This document shows positions 45,200 through 54,202 of a stretch of 64,000 bases of DNA, piece after piece. The stretch spans positions 182,239 to 246,238 of the forward strand of contig MGDH01000011.1 in NCBI GenBank assembly GCA_001790855.1. The letters are read 5' to 3'. The translations under genes were made by a program, and so were the position numbers. Source of the DNA: Candidatus Schekmanbacteria bacterium RIFCSPLOWO2_02_FULL_38_14. Its GTDB lineage: Bacteria; Schekmanbacteria; GWA2-38-11. Under the pieces are notes generated by a model. The model was not told the DNA's origin and did not search any database. It worked only from the letters and a program-made list of their open reading frames with translations. Positions within the stretch are counted from its first letter, which is position 1; the number at the start of each line of letters is the position of its first letter.

Positions 45200-47635
45200 T
45201 TAATGTTTTATTGCTTCTGATGCGGTTTCTTTGTTTTCAAAGGCAGAACTAAAGTCTTTATCCCCAACAATAGAATCAAGTTCAGCCTGACCTGGAAGTT
45301 CCCTTGTCAGCGCTATTTTTACAACCTCATCCATATTTTCTACAAAAACAAACTCCAGATCCCCTTTTATCTTGTCAGGAATATCCTTCATATCCTTTTC
45401 ATTTTCGATAGGACATACAATTATTTTTATCCCTCCTCGGTGGGCTGCCAGAACTTTTTCCTTTAAACCTCCTATTGGAAGAACTCTCCCACGCAATGTT
45501 ATCTCACCTGTCATAGCTACATCATTTTTAACAGGAATCCGAGTAAGAGCAGAGGCTAAAGCAGTTGCCATTGCAATACCTGCAGATGGACCATCCTTAG
45601 GAATAGCCCCTTCAGGAACGTGTATATGTATGTCAACTTTTGAAAAAAAGTCTTTCTCAAGCCCAAGCATCTTTGACCTTGACCTTAAGTAGCTGAGCGC
45701 TGCCTGTGCTGATTCCTGCATAACATCGCCAAGTTTTCCTGTTAGTGTTAAATTCCCCTTGCCACCCATTATTGTTGCTTCTGTAATAAGCAACTCTCCG
45801 CCAAATTCAGTCCAAGCCAGACCAGTAGTCTGTCCAATAAGAAGTTCAGTTTCTTTTTTCCCAAATCTGTATTTTGGAATTCCAAGGTAATCAGCAACAT
45901 CTTCAGATTTAACAATAACTTTTATTTTTTTCCCTTCTTTGACAACCATTCTTGCTACTTTTCTGCATATCGAAGCTATTTCGCGCTCAAGATTTCTCAC
46001 ACCTGCTTCTTTTGTATATCCCCTTATAATGTATAAAATCGTATTCTCTTCCATTCCAAGATTGCTCGTTGTAATTCCATGAGCCTTGAACTGTTTTGGA
46101 AGAAGGAATTTTATTCCAATGTTCAGTTTTTCCTCTTCAGTATACCCCGGAATTCTGATTATCTCCATGCGGTCTTGTAGTGGTTGAGGAATTGAACAAA
46201 GAACATTCGCAGTTGTTATAAACATTACCTGAGATAAATCAAAATCTACATCAAGATAATGGTCAGCAAATGTAAAGTTCTGTTCAGGATCTAATACTTC
46301 AAGAAGAGCCGCTGAAGGGTCCCCTCTGAAATCCATTGACATTTTATCAACTTCATCAAGAAGAAATACCGGATTTTTCGACTGAGCTCTTTTCATAGAT
46401 TGGATGATTTTTCCCGGAAGCGCTCCAATATAGGTTCTGCGATGTCCTCTTATTTCAGCTTCATCACGTATCCCTCCAAGAGATACCCGCACAAAATTCC
46501 TGCCCATAGCTCTTGCTATAGATTTTGCTAAAGAGGTTTTTCCAACACCAGGAGGGCCAACAAAGCAGAGGATTGGTCCTTTTATTTTTTTGACAAGCCT
46601 TCGTACTGCAAGAAACTCTACAACCCTTTCCTTTATCTTTTCAAGCCCATAATGGTCTTTATTTAATATCTGTTCTGCTCTTTCTAAATTTAACTTATCT
46701 TTTGTCCGTTTGCTCCACGGAAGAGAAACCAGCCAGTCAATATAGTTCCTGACCACAGTTCCCTCTGCAGACATAGGCGGCATCATCTCAAGCTTCTTCA
46801 ATTCTTTCATTGTCTTATCTTCAATATCTTTTGGCATTTTAGCCGCTTTTATTTTTTCTCGTAACTCCTCAATCTCAGATTTTGAATCATCCTGTTGAGC
46901 CAGCTCATTTTTTACAGTTCTCATCTGCTCATTAAGCAAATATTCTCTCTGGCTTTTCCTTGTATGGTTCTTCATCTTTCCCTGAAACTTCTTTTCTGCC
47001 ATCAGGATTTCTATCTCTTTATGCAGCAACTCGTGAAGTTTCTCCATTCTACTTGTAACATTTTTTATTTCCAGCAGTTCCTGTTTGTCAGACACTTTAA
47101 GGGCAAGATGAGATATAATTGTATCTGAAAGCCTGCTTGGGTCATCAATACTTATAACAGAAACAAGAGCATCAGATGATATTTGCTTTCTTAACCTTAC
47201 ATACTCTTCAAAAAGAGAGTTTACCCTGCGTATTAAAGCTTCAAGCTCATAAGAGTAATCAACTTCATCAATAATTTCCTCTGCCTTTACTAAAAGATGA
47301 CTATCATTTGGAATGAATTCATTAATCTTGACTCTGCCTAATCCTTCAATCAAAATTTTAACTGTACCATCTGAAAGTTTTAAAACCTGAAGGATTTCTC
47401 CTTTTGTACCTACTCTGAATATGTCATCTTCCATAGGTTCATTAATATTTGCCTGTTTCTGAGCAGCAAAAATTACAAATTTTTTATCCATCATTGCATT
47501 ATCAAGTGCTGAAACAGACCTCTTCCTTCCAACAAAAAGAGGGATTATCATATGAGGGAAAAAAACTAAATCCCTAAGAGGAATCAGAGGATATATCGAA
47601 TTGTCACTTGGCTTTTTTTCTTTTTTAAAAATCAT
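45200..47635 (-). CDS. lon: ATP-dependent protease Lon
   Basis: 811 residues. An N-terminal substrate domain ([20 protein letters not shown] at the start) spans about 12-205, a coiled middle part follows, and the AAA+ core has Walker [21 protein letters not shown] and Walker [12 protein letters not shown]. The protease domain has Ser in [15 protein letters not shown] and the partner Lys in [19 protein letters not shown]. Lon degrades misfolded and regulatory proteins in the cytosol. It starts nine bases after clpX, the last gene of the tig-clpP-clpX-lon run. Confidence 0.98.
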   Translation of the reverse strand: MIFKKEKKPSDNSIYPLIPLRDLVFFPHMIIPLFVGRKRSVSALDNAMMDKKFVIFAAQKQANINEPMEDDIFRVGTKGEILQVLKLSDGTVKILIEGLGRVKINEFIPNDSHLLVKAEEIIDEVDYSYELEALIRRVNSLFEEYVRLRKQISSDALVSVISIDDPSRLSDTIISHLALKVSDKQELLEIKNVTSRMEKLHELLHKEIEILMAEKKFQGKMKNHTRKSQREYLLNEQMRTVKNELAQQDDSKSEIEELREKIKAAKMPKDIEDKTMKELKKLEMMPPMSAEGTVVRNYIDWLVSLPWSKRTKDKLNLERAEQILNKDHYGLEKIKERVVEFLAVRRLVKKIKGPILCFVGPPGVGKTSLAKSIARAMGRNFVRVSLGGIRDEAEIRGHRRTYIGALPGKIIQSMKRAQSKNPVFLLDEVDKMSMDFRGDPSAALLEVLDPEQNFTFADHYLDVDFDLSQVMFITTANVLCSIPQPLQDRMEIIRIPGYTEEEKLNIGIKFLLPKQFKAHGITTSNLGMEENTILYIIRGYTKEAGVRNLEREIASICRKVARMVVKEGKKIKVIVKSEDVADYLGIPKYRFGKKETELLIGQTTGLAWTEFGGELLITEATIMGGKGNLTLTGKLGDVMQESAQAALSYLRSRSKMLGLEKDFFSKVDIHIHVPEGAIPKDGPSAGIAMATALASALTRIPVKNDVAMTGEITLRGRVLPIGGLKEKVLAAHRGGIKIIVCPIENEKDMKDIPDKIKGDLEFVFVENMDEVVKIALTRELPGQAELDSIVGDKDFSSAFENKETASEAIKH

Positions 47636-47644
47636 AACATCCCT

Positions 47645-48871
47645 TTAACTTGCCTTTTCATACAGTATTATAGGACTTGCACTGCTAAGTATAACATCCT
47701 CATTTATAACGCATTCTTTTATAGTATTCTGGGATGGAAGGTCATACATTATATCAAGCATAACATTTTCTAAAATTGACCTGAGTCCCCGTGCTCCGCT
47801 CTTTCTTTTCAAAGCCTCCCTTGCAATAGCACGCAAAGAACCATCAGTAAAGTGGAGTTTAACATTCTCAAACTCGAAAAACTTCTGGTATTGCTTCAAA
47901 AGCGCATTCTTTGGTTCTGTAAGAACTCTTATTAACGACTTCTCGTCAAGTTCATCAAGTGTAGCTATAACAGGAAGCCTGCCGATGAACTCCGGGATAA
48001 GCCCGTATTTCAACAAATCTTCAGGCTGAACCAGAGAAAGTATTTCCCCGATTGCTTTTTTCTCGCTTTTTTCTATCTCTCCTCCAAACCCCATGCTTTT
48101 CTTCCCAACCCTGTTTGGAATTATCTTTTCCAATCCAACAAAGGCTCCTCCGCATATAAAGAGAATATCTGTTGTATCAACCTGAACAAACTCCTGATGT
48201 GGATGTTTTCTTCCACCCTGAGGAGGAACACTGGCAACAGTTCCTTCAATAATCTTTAATAATGCTTGCTGCACTCCTTCTCCTGAAACATCTCTTGTTA
48301 TTGAAGGATTTTCTGTTTTCCGGCTTATCTTGTCTATCTCGTCTATATAAACTATTCCCTTCTCAGCTTTCGCAACATCATAATCAGCTGATTGTAAAAG
48401 CTTAAGTATAATATTTTCTACATCTTCACCCACATAACCTGCCTCAGTCAGGGTAGTAGCGTCAACAATTGTAAATGGAACATCCAGAATTCGTGCAAGA
48501 GTCTGAGCAAGCAAAGTTTTGCCAGAACCTGTAGGACCTATTAAAAGAATATTGCTTTTTGTAAGTTCAATCTCATCATTCTTGCTTTTCGAATGAATTC
48601 TCTTGTAATGATTATAAACAGCTACAGAAAGGATTTTCTTTGACTTTTCCTGACCTATAACATAACGATTCAGGATTTCATTTATCTCTTTGGGTTTAAG
48701 TAGTTGAAAGTGCCCTTTTATTTCTTCTTCGCCTAAATCTTTTTCTATAATCTCACTGCAAAGCTCTATGCACTCATCACAGATAAAAGCCGAAGGACCA
48801 GCAATCAGTTTCTTAACCTCGCTCTGGCTTTTGTTACAAAAAGAACAAAAATGACCTCGGGTTGTTACCAT
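47645..48871 (-). CDS. clpX: ATP-dependent Clp protease, ATPase subunit ClpX
   Basis: 408 residues. The zinc-binding domain [20 protein letters not shown] and CDECIELC opens the protein. Walker A is [20 protein letters not shown], Walker [11 protein letters not shown], and the ClpP-contact loop lies in the IGF-type region near residue 265 (GFGGEIEK here). ClpX unfolds tagged substrates and feeds ClpP, encoded 24 bases upstream. AGGAG lies ahead of the ATG. Confidence 0.98.
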   Translation of the reverse strand: MVTTRGHFCSFCNKSQSEVKKLIAGPSAFICDECIELCSEIIEKDLGEEEIKGHFQLLKPKEINEILNRYVIGQEKSKKILSVAVYNHYKRIHSKSKNDEIELTKSNILLIGPTGSGKTLLAQTLARILDVPFTIVDATTLTEAGYVGEDVENIILKLLQSADYDVAKAEKGIVYIDEIDKISRKTENPSITRDVSGEGVQQALLKIIEGTVASVPPQGGRKHPHQEFVQVDTTDILFICGGAFVGLEKIIPNRVGKKSMGFGGEIEKSEKKAIGEILSLVQPEDLLKYGLIPEFIGRLPVIATLDELDEKSLIRVLTEPKNALLKQYQKFFEFENVKLHFTDGSLRAIAREALKRKSGARGLRSILENVMLDIMYDLPSQNTIKECVINEDVILSSASPIILYEKAS

Positions 48872-48895
48872 TAATAAACTCCTAAAAAAGAGAAG

Positions 48896-49531
48896 TTATT
48901 TTTTACGATACTCAATTACTTCGTCAATAACACCGTATTCTAAAGCCTCTTTCCCAGTCATAAAAAAGTCTCTATCAGTATCTGTCTGAATTTTCTCGAT
49001 AGATTGTCCTGTATGCTTTACAAGAATGTGGTTAAGCGTATCTCTAATCCTTAAAATCTCCTTTGTCTGAATCTCTATATCGCTTGCCTGTCCCTGAAAT
49101 CCTCCCAAAGGCTGATGAAGCATTATTCTTGAGTGAGGCAATGCAAATCTTTTCCCTTTTATACCTGCGGTAAGAAGTACAGCACCCATGCTTGCTGCCT
49201 GTCCCATGCAAATTGTTGATACGTCTGGTCTGATGTATTGAATCGTATCATATATAGCAAGACCTGCTGTGACTGACCCTCCGGGACTATTAAGGTAGAG
49301 ATGAATATCCTTTTCAGGATCCTCGGCTTCCAGATAAAGCAACTGGGCAATTGCTAAATTTGCAACAGCATCTGTTATAACAATTCCTAAAAAAATAATT
49401 CTGTCCTTCAATAACCTGGAATAAATATCATATGCCCTTTCTCCTCTTCCAGTCTGTTCGATTACCATTGGAATTAAATTCATACTGTCATCCTCTCCAA
49501 TATCTTCGCAGTGCGGAGTTAATTTATCCAT
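48896..49531 (-). CDS. clpP: ATP-dependent Clp protease, proteolytic subunit ClpP
   Basis: 211 residues. The serine is in [14 protein letters not shown], the histidine in [14 protein letters not shown] and the Asp in [11 protein letters not shown], a complete triad. The N-terminus ([20 protein letters not shown]) matches the short propeptide form. It forms the barrel protease that works with ClpX. It starts three bases after the trigger factor stop and is followed by clpX, a classical operon order. Confidence 0.98.
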   Translation of the reverse strand: MDKLTPHCEDIGEDDSMNLIPMVIEQTGRGERAYDIYSRLLKDRIIFLGIVITDAVANLAIAQLLYLEAEDPEKDIHLYLNSPGGSVTAGLAIYDTIQYIRPDVSTICMGQAASMGAVLLTAGIKGKRFALPHSRIMLHQPLGGFQGQASDIEIQTKEILRIRDTLNHILVKHTGQSIEKIQTDTDRDFFMTGKEALEYGVIDEVIEYRKK

Positions 49532-49534
49532 AAT

Positions 49535-50809
49535 TTAATTTACTATAGAACAATTTAATAAAAAGTTCAAGACCTTTTCCTCTCTGATTCTACTTCTTAT
49601 AACTTCATACGCTTCATTCTGCTGAAAAGCCTTTTTTAGTGCATTAAAATTTTGATTCGTTGCCTCAGCTCTTTTTCTTATTTCACCATCTATTTCATTG
49701 TCTTCAACCGCGATTTTTTCTTCAACCGCGATTTTTTCAAGGAGCAATGATTCTCTAACCCTCTTTTCAGCCTCTTTTAACAACTCCTGTTCAATCTTTT
49801 CACTCTCCTTACCAAAATTTATATCAGCTGCTTTTCCGCCTGAAAGCCTTGAAGCAAGATTTTTCTTGAGAAACTCAAACTCCCTGCTAACAAGAATAGC
49901 CGGGGGGGTAAACGGATTTTCTTCAAGGATTTTTTCAATTATTTCTTTCTGATGTTCTAACTTGATATAATACTCTTTAGTATTTTTAATATCATCTCTT
50001 ACTTTTTCTTTCAGAGAATTAAGGTCATTATAGTCTCCTAAATCCTTTGCAAACTCATCGTTGAGCTGAGGCAAAATTCTCTCTTTTATCTCCTTGACCA
50101 TAGCTTCAAATACAACTTTTTTGCCTGCTAACGCCTTGTTTGGAGCGTCTTGAGGATAAGCAATCTCTACCTCTCTTTTCTCTCCTGCTTTGGCGCCAAG
50201 AAGCTTATCCTCAAATCCTTCCACCATCTTTTTCTCTCCGAGAATTATCCTGAAATCTTTTCCTTCTCCACCCTCAAAAATCTTCCCGTCGATTTTTCCT
50301 GAAAAATCTAAAACCATTTCATCTCCGTTCTCTGCCCCACGTGATTCCACCGTTTTCAACTCTGCACTATCATGCTGCTTCTGCTTTAAAGCATTATCTA
50401 CATCTTCATCTGTAACATCAGAAGATTTTTTCTGAATTTTTACCCCTTTATAATCTCTTAATACTATGTCAGGAATAACTTCAACAGAAATATCAAGTTT
50501 CAATCCGTTCCCTTCTTCAAGCTCATATTTTTCCAGCAGATAATCGCTTACGGTTTTCATATTATTTGCCACAAAAACTTCTTCACAAGCTTTTGGAACC
50601 AGCTCCTGAAGCAGACTTACTTCAGCATCTCTCTTATAGAGCTGCTTGAGAACTTTTCTTGGCACTTTACCCTTTCTGAAACCTTTTATGTTAACTCTCT
50701 GGTTCATTTCCTGATAAATCCTGGAAAGTTCTTTTGATACTACATCACCGGAAATTGTGATGTTTAATTTTCTTTTACACTCATCAACGCGAGTAATTTC
50801 AACTTGCAT
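49535..50809 (-). CDS. tig: Trigger factor (ribosome-bound chaperone, peptidyl-prolyl isomerase)
   Basis: 424 residues. The ribosome-binding loop is GFRKGKVPRKVL near 41-52 in the N-terminal domain, the FKBP-type domain follows (ENGDEMVLDFSGKIDGKIFE), and the C-terminal chaperone part is helical. It meets nascent chains at the ribosome exit. AAGGAG lies six bases before the ATG. The C-terminal region contains a small in-frame duplication, EKIAVEEKIAVED, caused by an 18-bp tandem repeat (49703-49738). It heads the tig-clpP-clpX-lon run and follows two tRNA genes. Confidence 0.95.
   Translation of the reverse strand: MQVEITRVDECKRKLNITISGDVVSKELSRIYQEMNQRVNIKGFRKGKVPRKVLKQLYKRDAEVSLLQELVPKACEEVFVANNMKTVSDYLLEKYELEEGNGLKLDISVEVIPDIVLRDYKGVKIQKKSSDVTDEDVDNALKQKQHDSAELKTVESRGAENGDEMVLDFSGKIDGKIFEGGEGKDFRIILGEKKMVEGFEDKLLGAKAGEKREVEIAYPQDAPNKALAGKKVVFEAMVKEIKERILPQLNDEFAKDLGDYNDLNSLKEKVRDDIKNTKEYYIKLEHQKEIIEKILEENPFTPPAILVSREFEFLKKNLASRLSGGKAADINFGKESEKIEQELLKEAEKRVRESLLLEKIAVEEKIAVEDNEIDGEIRKRAEATNQNFNALKKAFQQNEAYEVIRSRIREEKVLNFLLNCSIVN
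49703..49738. repeat. 18-bp tandem duplication inside tig
   Basis: TTCAACCGCGATTTTTTC occurs twice head to tail with no mismatch. It duplicates six residues (EEKIAV-type) within the C-terminal domain of trigger factor without a frame change. Confidence 0.9.
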
Positions 50810-50908
50810 TTATTCTCCTTTTGATTGTATTAATGTTTAAACTTATTTGTATCTTGGGTTTTAGCTTTGTCTGACCTGTTCTAAAACAATTGCAAGACAT
50901 TTTGTATC

Positions 50909-50990
50909 TGCGAAAGGGGGGAGTCGAACCCCCATGGATTGCTCCACTGGATCCTAAGTCCAGCGCGTCTGCCAGTTCCGCCACTTTCGC
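50909..50990 (-). tRNA. tRNA-Leu (anticodon TAG)
   Basis: The acceptor stem GCGAAAG pairs with CTTTCGC, the anticodon arm CTGGA-CTTAGGA-TCCAG gives TAG (reads CUA and relatives), and the T-arm is GGGGG-TTCGACT-CCCCC. A class II variable arm (TGGAGCAATCCATG) supports Leu. The discriminator is A and the CCA end is not encoded. It sits about 100 bases upstream of tig. Confidence 0.95.
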
Positions 50991-51123
50991 GTGAATATTT
51001 CACTGATTCCAGAGATTCTGAAAAGATTACAGCGATTACATCCTCCGCTAATCTCTGAAATCTATCTTCAATCTCTGCAATCAAAAGATTTCTTCCATTT
51101 TAAGACTTCTACAGAAATTTTTA

Positions 51124-51196
51124 TGAGCCGCACTGGAATCGAACCAGTAACCTACAGATTAAGAGTCTGTTGCTCTACCAATTGAGCTAGCGGCCC
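51124..51196 (-). tRNA. tRNA-Lys (anticodon CTT)
   Basis: The acceptor GGGCCGC pairs with GCGGCTC (one G-T pair), the D-arm has AGCTCAATTGGTAGAGC, the anticodon arm CAGA-CTCTTAA-TCTG gives CTT, and the T-arm is ACTGG-TTCGATT-CCAGT. The discriminator is A without encoded CCA. It lies 133 bases upstream of tRNA-Leu on the same strand. Confidence 0.95.
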
Positions 51197-51275
51197 GAAA
51201 ACTCTCATCTCTTTTTTAACCGAGAATAATTATTTGTCAATAGATTATTAATATAAAACCTAATTTTAAAAATCA

Positions 51276-51303
51276 TTGACACCAAAGTCAAAACTCTTAT
51301 ACT
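51276..51303 (+). promoter_or_regulatory. Sigma-70-type promoter for the Prp-like/PEBP gene pair
   Basis: TTGACA, a 16-base spacer and TATACT lie about 98 bases upstream of the first start codon and face it. The match is strong and supports expression of the two genes that follow. Confidence 0.65.
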
Positions 51304-51400
51304 TAGACTATTATAGACTCCTCTGTGCAAAATATATTATTTCTTTGTAATCAGCAAATCAAATTAGTTTAATGCAAATCAGCATTAGGATTATTATTGA

Positions 51401-51907
51401 ATGAACGCCTATAAAAGTAACTGTATAAACAAAGCATTACTGTTTTTCGTCTTATTCCTTATACATACACTCGTATATGGGTGCAGTGAAAGGCAGTATA
51501 TTGTTAAATCTCCAATTGTCAATTCTGAAAAAATTTCTGACATAAAAGAAACTAAAGATATTACAAAAGGGATAAATGTCACAATCTACAAAAATAAAGA
51601 TGGAATCACTTATGGGTTTACTGTTACAGGACACTCAAGATATTCACAGAAAGGCTTAGATATAGTTTGCGCTGGAGTAACAATATTGGTCTATAATGCA
51701 GTCAATTCCCTTGAAAGGTTTACTAATGACCGGGTTGAAAAAGAAATTATTGAGAATGGTTATGCAAAATGTATTCTTCCTGATTTAAAAAACGGAAAAG
51801 GAAGTAAAGAGGCAATTGTTTTACTGAAATCCACTGAAGCAAGCATGAGAGACATTGAATATTCTTACGGTTCACAATATGTAAAAGTAACCGTCATCAA
51901 AGAATAA
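51401..51907 (+). CDS. Prp-like cysteine protease with a lipoprotein signal
   Basis: 168 residues. The first 28 residues form a signal peptide with a lipobox LVYGC (Cys28); a polar linker follows to about 58. The remainder is the Prp (DUF464) fold, whose known members cut the N-terminal extension off ribosomal protein L27 in the cytosol. GFTVTGHSRYSQKGLDIVC holds the catalytic pair, His78 and Cys90, twelve residues apart as in the family. No ATG, GTG or TTG in frame lies between the signal and the domain, so the export signal is not an annotation artefact. AGGA lies ten bases before the ATG. The substrate of an exported Prp is unknown. Confidence 0.75.
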   Translation: MNAYKSNCINKALLFFVLFLIHTLVYGCSERQYIVKSPIVNSEKISDIKETKDITKGINVTIYKNKDGITYGFTVTGHSRYSQKGLDIVCAGVTILVYNAVNSLERFTNDRVEKEIIENGYAKCILPDLKNGKGSKEAIVLLKSTEASMRDIEYSYGSQYVKVTVIKE

Positions 51908-51930
51908 TTTTATTAATAAGGAGTTTTTCT

Positions 51931-52488
51931 ATGTCCTATAAAAAATTCTTTTTATTAATTCTTTCATTTCTGTGCTGTAACATTTTCAGCAACTACATCT
52001 CCTATTCAGAAACAGGACAGGCAAATGGAACAAAAATAAAACTTACAAGCTCTGCCTTTAAAAATGGAAAAATGATACTGGCAAAATATACTTGTGATGA
52101 CAAAGATGTCTCCCCTCCATTGTCATGGACTTCTGTTCCAAATGGCACAAAGAGCATTGCAATTATCTGTGATGACCCTGATGCGCCAATGGGTACATGG
52201 GTGCACTGGGTTCTCTACGATTTACCTGTCAGTATCAAGGAATTACCTGAAAATATTCCTTCTCAGGAAAAACTAAAGAATGGAGCAAAACACGGAATAA
52301 ATGATTTCCGCAAATTTGCTTATGGTGGTCCCTGCCCTCCAGGAGGTACACACAGATACTTATTTAAAATTTATGCTTTGGATAAGGAAACAGGGCTTGA
52401 GCCTGGAGCTACCAAGGAACAATTACTAAAGGCCATGAAAGGGCATATATTGGCAGAAGGACAGCTGATGGGAAAATACAGCAGGTAA
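51931..52488 (+). CDS. Exported PEBP / YbhB-YbcL family protein
   Basis: 185 residues. A signal peptide (about 1-27) is followed by the phosphatidylethanolamine-binding fold: CDDKDVSPPLSWTSVPNGTK, CDDPDAPMGTWVHWVLYDLP and GPCPPGGTHRYLFKIYALD, the family's ligand-pocket motifs. E. coli relatives (YbhB and YbcL) are periplasmic or cytosolic with unclear function. Start is the ATG at 51931 with AAGGAG upstream. It lies 23 bases after the Prp-like gene and probably shares its promoter. Confidence 0.88.
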   Translation: MSYKKFFLLILSFLCCNIFSNYISYSETGQANGTKIKLTSSAFKNGKMILAKYTCDDKDVSPPLSWTSVPNGTKSIAIICDDPDAPMGTWVHWVLYDLPVSIKELPENIPSQEKLKNGAKHGINDFRKFAYGGPCPPGGTHRYLFKIYALDKETGLEPGATKEQLLKAMKGHILAEGQLMGKYSR

Positions 52489-52499
52489 AACTCAAATGT

Positions 52500-52675
52500 C
52501 TTTTATTAGCTGTAAGCTATAAGCTTTAAGTTATAAGCTATAAAAAGCTAAAAACTTTAATTTTTATGGTTTTTACTTTATTCCCTTTCGCTACTTACTA
52601 CTTTCTACTCCCTGCTTTCTTATGTTACAGCTTATCGCTTATAGCTATTTTGAGCTTTGAACTTTAAATTTTCTT
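52500..52675. repeat. AT-rich intergenic inverted repeat
   Basis: Words TAGCTGTAAGCTATAAGC near the left end and ACAGCTTATCGCTTATAGCT near the right end are inverted partners. The stretch fills the gap between two convergent genes. It may act as a weak terminator or be intergenic filler. Confidence 0.5.
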
Positions 52676-53980
52676 TTATACCTTATCCAGTGCATGTTTG
52701 AGGTCTTTTATCAAATCTTCTGGCTCTTCAAGCCCAACTGAAAGACGGATACCTCCAGGATCAATCCCATCTTTTAACTGTTCTTCAAGCGGAACTGTTG
52801 AATGTGTCATTAAGCTCGGGTTTTCAATCAGTGTTTTTACCTGACCAAGACTAACAGCGAGCGTTATAGTATAGGAATTTTTAGCAATATAATCTATAAT
52901 CTTCCTGCTTGATACTCTGACTTTTAAAGGCTCCCCTTTCAAAATAAAATATATCATGTTCCCCGGGGCAAAATTTCCGTCAAAATCAGTCATCTGGCTT
53001 TTCGCAAGCCCAAACTGAGGGAAAGATGAAAGTCCGGGATAATACACTTTTTCAACCTTTGGATGACTCTCAAGAAATCGTGCAATTTCTATAGCGCTTG
53101 ATTCCTGCTTTTTAAGCCTTATTGAAAGTGTAGAAAGTCCATAAACAAGTATTGACCATGCGCTCTTAGGAGAAAGCACGCCACCAAAATCCTTGCGGTA
53201 ATTTAATAAATCTTTTTCATACTTATTTTTTGTAATTACCGCACCTCCCATCTCTGTCCCAAAACCACAAATATTTTTTGTAAGGCTGTGAACCACAATA
53301 TCAGCACCAATCTCAATTGGTCTCTGACAGAAAGGAGTTGCAAAAGTATTATCAACAATGACCCTTATCTTTTTATCTTCTGAAGCCTTTTTGTTATGTT
53401 TCTTAACTATTGTGCATATTTTTAAAATATCAATAAGTTCCATGTTCGGATTTGAAGGTGTTTCAAAATATACAACCCTAGTATCCTTTGTAAGGTTTTT
53501 AGAGAGGTTTTCTGGATTTTTTAAATCGAGAAGTTTCAGCTTTAAGCCCATTTTTGGATACCAGTTTTTAAAAAGCGAATAAGTGCTTCCATAAAGAACT
53601 CTGTGACTGATTATCTCATCTCCTGAAAATGCACATACTCCGACTGCTGCAGCTATTGCAGCCATGCCTGAAGCAAAGGTAACAGCACAATCCCCTCTTT
53701 CAGCAAAGGCAAGATTATCTTCAAGCATGCCACGTGTTGGTTCTCCAAGCCTGTCATAGATATATATTGGCGGATGATGGATTTCTTCTGTTGCATCTGC
53801 TCCAAACTCTTCAAATCCTCTTGCACCCCTTTTTACAGAATCAAGGCGGTAAGCAGATGAAGAAGAAATTGGCGGGACTACATGGTGCTTGTAGTCCCAT
53901 TTTGTTGACTTAAATCTTCCATGTATCAAGAGAGTTTTTATTGAATAAAAACCGCTTTTTACCTTTTGAAACATCACCAT
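52676..53980 (-). CDS. PLP-dependent trans-sulfuration enzyme (cystathionine lyase/synthase family)
   Basis: 434 residues of the Cys/Met metabolism PLP family. IYDRLGEPTRGMLEDNLAFA contains the R-x-x-E-P-T-R-type motif, ASGMAAIAAA follows, TPSNPNMELIDI is the aspartate region and SLTKNICGFGTEMGGAVI has the PLP lysine. GIRLSVGLEEPEDLIKDL closes it. It could be cystathionine gamma-synthase, cystathionine lyase, methionine gamma-lyase or an O-acetylhomoserine enzyme; the sequence by eye does not separate these. AAGGAGG precedes the ATG. It stands alone. Confidence 0.85.
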   Translation of the reverse strand: MVMFQKVKSGFYSIKTLLIHGRFKSTKWDYKHHVVPPISSSSAYRLDSVKRGARGFEEFGADATEEIHHPPIYIYDRLGEPTRGMLEDNLAFAERGDCAVTFASGMAAIAAAVGVCAFSGDEIISHRVLYGSTYSLFKNWYPKMGLKLKLLDLKNPENLSKNLTKDTRVVYFETPSNPNMELIDILKICTIVKKHNKKASEDKKIRVIVDNTFATPFCQRPIEIGADIVVHSLTKNICGFGTEMGGAVITKNKYEKDLLNYRKDFGGVLSPKSAWSILVYGLSTLSIRLKKQESSAIEIARFLESHPKVEKVYYPGLSSFPQFGLAKSQMTDFDGNFAPGNMIYFILKGEPLKVRVSSRKIIDYIAKNSYTITLAVSLGQVKTLIENPSLMTHSTVPLEEQLKDGIDPGGIRLSVGLEEPEDLIKDLKHALDKV

Positions 53981-54068
53981 AATTATTTACTCCTCCTTAT
54001 AGACTTAGTTTAGTAAATCTTCAAAAATATTTACCTCTTTAAAAAATGGCATGTTTGGACGGAGTCAA

Positions 54069-54201
54069 CAAAACTCAAATGTCAAAATCCAAATATCAAA
54101 TGAATACCAAATTTGTTTAATGCCAAAATGAGAATATTTTCTTAGAAATTTTGATATTTGAACTTTGAATTTCATTTGAATTTTGAGCTTTGGCATTTGA
54201 C
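54069..54201. repeat. AT-rich intergenic inverted repeat (CAAATATCAAA / TTTGATATTTG)
   Basis: CAAAACTCAAATGTCAAAAT and CCAAATATCAAATGAAT on the left are mirrored on the right by TTTTGATATTTGAACTTTG and CATTTGAATTTTGAG. It fills the gap between the PLP enzyme and the radical SAM gene. Confidence 0.6.
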
Positions 54202-54202
54202 A

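Noticed and set aside
50799..51084. Open frames reading [19 protein letters not shown] and similar on the minus strand
   Set aside because: They are translations of the tRNA-Leu gene and its flanks; the clover-leaf is clear at 50909-50990.
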